NCBI GenBank assembly: GCA_005882415.1 | Contig: VBAE01000136.1 | Location: forward strand, 13,180 to 19,637 | Source of the DNA: Alphaproteobacteria bacterium | Lineage (GTDB): Bacteria > Pseudomonadota > Alphaproteobacteria > Sphingomonadales > Sphingomonadaceae | DNA length: 6,458 nt | Reading direction: 5' to 3' | In this document: one piece after another, positions 5,559 through 6,458 of the stretch | Position numbering within the stretch: position 1 is the stretch's first letter | How the letters are laid out: every line of letters begins with the position of its first letter | Notes under the pieces: model-generated | Database searches by the model: none | What the model saw: the letters and a program-made list of their open reading frames with translations, nothing else | What the model was told of the DNA's origin: nothing | Position numbers and translations under genes: made by a program

Positions 5559-6458
5559 TTACTCGGCGGCGAGGTGCCACTGCGGCGGCGCTTCCGCGTT
5601 CCGCAGCCGTTCCTCTTCCTCATACATATATTCCCGCGTCATCGGGATGGCGTCGCGGCGCTTCACATATTGGATCTGCCAGTTGACCATGCCGCCATAG
5701 CGGAAGGCGGCTTCCGCCCCGGCGAGGTAGAAGAGCCACATCCGGTAGAAGCGCTCGTCGTAGAGCTCGATGATCTCGTCCTTGTTCATCACCGTGCGCT
5801 TGTACCATTCCGCCAGCGTCGGGGCGTAATGGAAGCGCATCGCCTCGACGTCGGTGACGATCATCCGGTGCTTCTCGGCCTGGGTGACCAGCTCCGAGAG
5901 CGCGGGGATGTAGCCGCCCGGGAAGATATACTTACGCGTCCATTTGTCGGTGACGCCCGGCTCGCCCATCCGCCCGCAGCAGTGGGAGACCATGACGCCG
6001 TCGTCCTTCAGCAGCCGGTTCATATGCTGGTAGAAGCCCGGATAATGCGGCGTCCCCAGATGCTCGATCAGGCCGACATTGCTGATCCGGTCGAACTGGC
6101 CCTGGATGTCGCGATAGTCCATCAGCTCGAACTTCACCCGGTCCGCCACGCCCGCCTCGGCCGCGCGCTCCTTGCAGAATTCGATCTGGTCGGGGGCGAG
6201 CGCGACTCCGAGCACGTCGACGTCGTACATCCGGTGCAGATAGAGCGCGAAGCCGCCCCAGCCGCAGCCGATGTCGAGCACTTTCATCCCCGGCTTCAGG
6301 TACATTTTGGCGGCGACATGCGCCTTCTTGTCGAGCTGGGCCTTCTCGAGGCTGTTCGACAGGTCCCGATAGTACGCCATCGTGTACTGCCGGTCCTCGT
6401 CGAGGAACAGTTCGAACAGCCGCCTCGTGAGGTTGTACGTATGCTCGGCATTGTGCCG
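5559..6458 (-). CDS. cfa: Cyclopropane-fatty-acyl-phospholipid synthase-like SAM methyltransferase, 5' end outside the window
   Basis: The frame is open from the right edge, so 299 C-terminal residues are visible; about 80-130 N-terminal residues should lie beyond. The family adds a methylene from S-adenosylmethionine across cis double bonds of membrane phospholipid acyl chains at the inner membrane surface. Visible elements, numbered from the window edge, are HTYNLTRRLFELFLD near the start, the SAM-binding LDIGCGWGG (61-69), MDYRD, GLIEHLG with Glu132, VSHCCG with His149, KYIFPGG, and EWYKRT with Tyr219. These match catalytic or bicarbonate-site residues of E. coli Cfa (Cys139, Glu239, His266, Tyr317) by recalled alignment. 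Where E. coli has Cys354 in NACAGAFR, this protein reads AGAEAAFR, so that Cys is absent. The ATG at 6380 is internal: 26 conserved codons precede it. A related fatty-acid methyltransferase activity is possible. Confidence 0.88.
   Translation of the reverse strand, partial: RHNAEHTYNLTRRLFELFLDEDRQYTMAYYRDLSNSLEKAQLDKKAHVAAKMYLKPGMKVLDIGCGWGGFALYLHRMYDVDVLGVALAPDQIEFCKERAAEAGVADRVKFELMDYRDIQGQFDRISNVGLIEHLGTPHYPGFYQHMNRLLKDDGVMVSHCCGRMGEPGVTDKWTRKYIFPGGYIPALSELVTQAEKHRMIVTDVEAMRFHYAPTLAEWYKRTVMNKDEIIELYDERFYRMWLFYLAGAEAAFRYGGMVNWQIQYVKRRDAIPMTREYMYEEEERLRNAEAPPQWHLAAE

Noticed and set aside
6378..6380. ATG as the start of the Cfa-like gene
   Set aside because: The 26 codons before it are open and encode a conserved family segment (HTYNLTRRLFELFLD), so the true start is outside the window.

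Overview
The window looks like chromosomal DNA of a high-GC alphaproteobacterium, most likely a sphingomonad (Sphingomonas or a relative). This rests on codon usage, the make-up of the proteins (a small secreted EF-hand protein, a secreted conserved protein of unknown function, an alphaproteobacterial-type cyclopropane-fatty-acid synthase relative) and purine-rich Shine-Dalgarno sites. It is an inference, not a database result.

Layout. Positions 1-3959 hold a minus-strand cluster of envelope glycan genes, read from right to left. First comes a membrane-anchored sulfatase-fold phosphoglycerol/phosphoethanolamine-type transferase (2613-3959). Next is a polytopic membrane protein that looks like a lipid-linked-sugar (GT-C type) glycosyltransferase (970-2541). 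Last is a GtrB/DPM-like family 2 glycosyltransferase, whose start overlaps the preceding stop in an ATGA. The family 2 gene is broken by an in-frame TAG at 443-445. The sequence after that codon still encodes the usual C-terminal half with two membrane helices, up to the window edge. The most economical reading is a G-to-T change in a GAG codon, either a real nonsense mutation or a sequence error.

Positions 3960-4117 are a divergent intergenic region holding the ribosome binding sites of both flanking genes and a small inverted repeat. Positions 4118-5552 carry two plus-strand genes for exported proteins: a 146-residue protein with three EF-hand calcium loops and a 301-residue protein I cannot name. 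The 88 bases between them hold a strong 13-bp GCAA-loop hairpin, then a second helix that pairs with the Shine-Dalgarno sequence of the downstream gene.

From 5559 to the right edge, on the minus strand, is the C-terminal part (299 residues) of a cyclopropane-fatty-acyl-phospholipid synthase-like methyltransferase. Its stop lies only 6 bases from the stop of the convergent gene. The shared theme is the cell envelope: sugar transfer through polyprenyl-phosphate carriers, head-group transfer, membrane lipid modification and exported proteins. I see no mobile element, CRISPR array, RNA gene or defence system.
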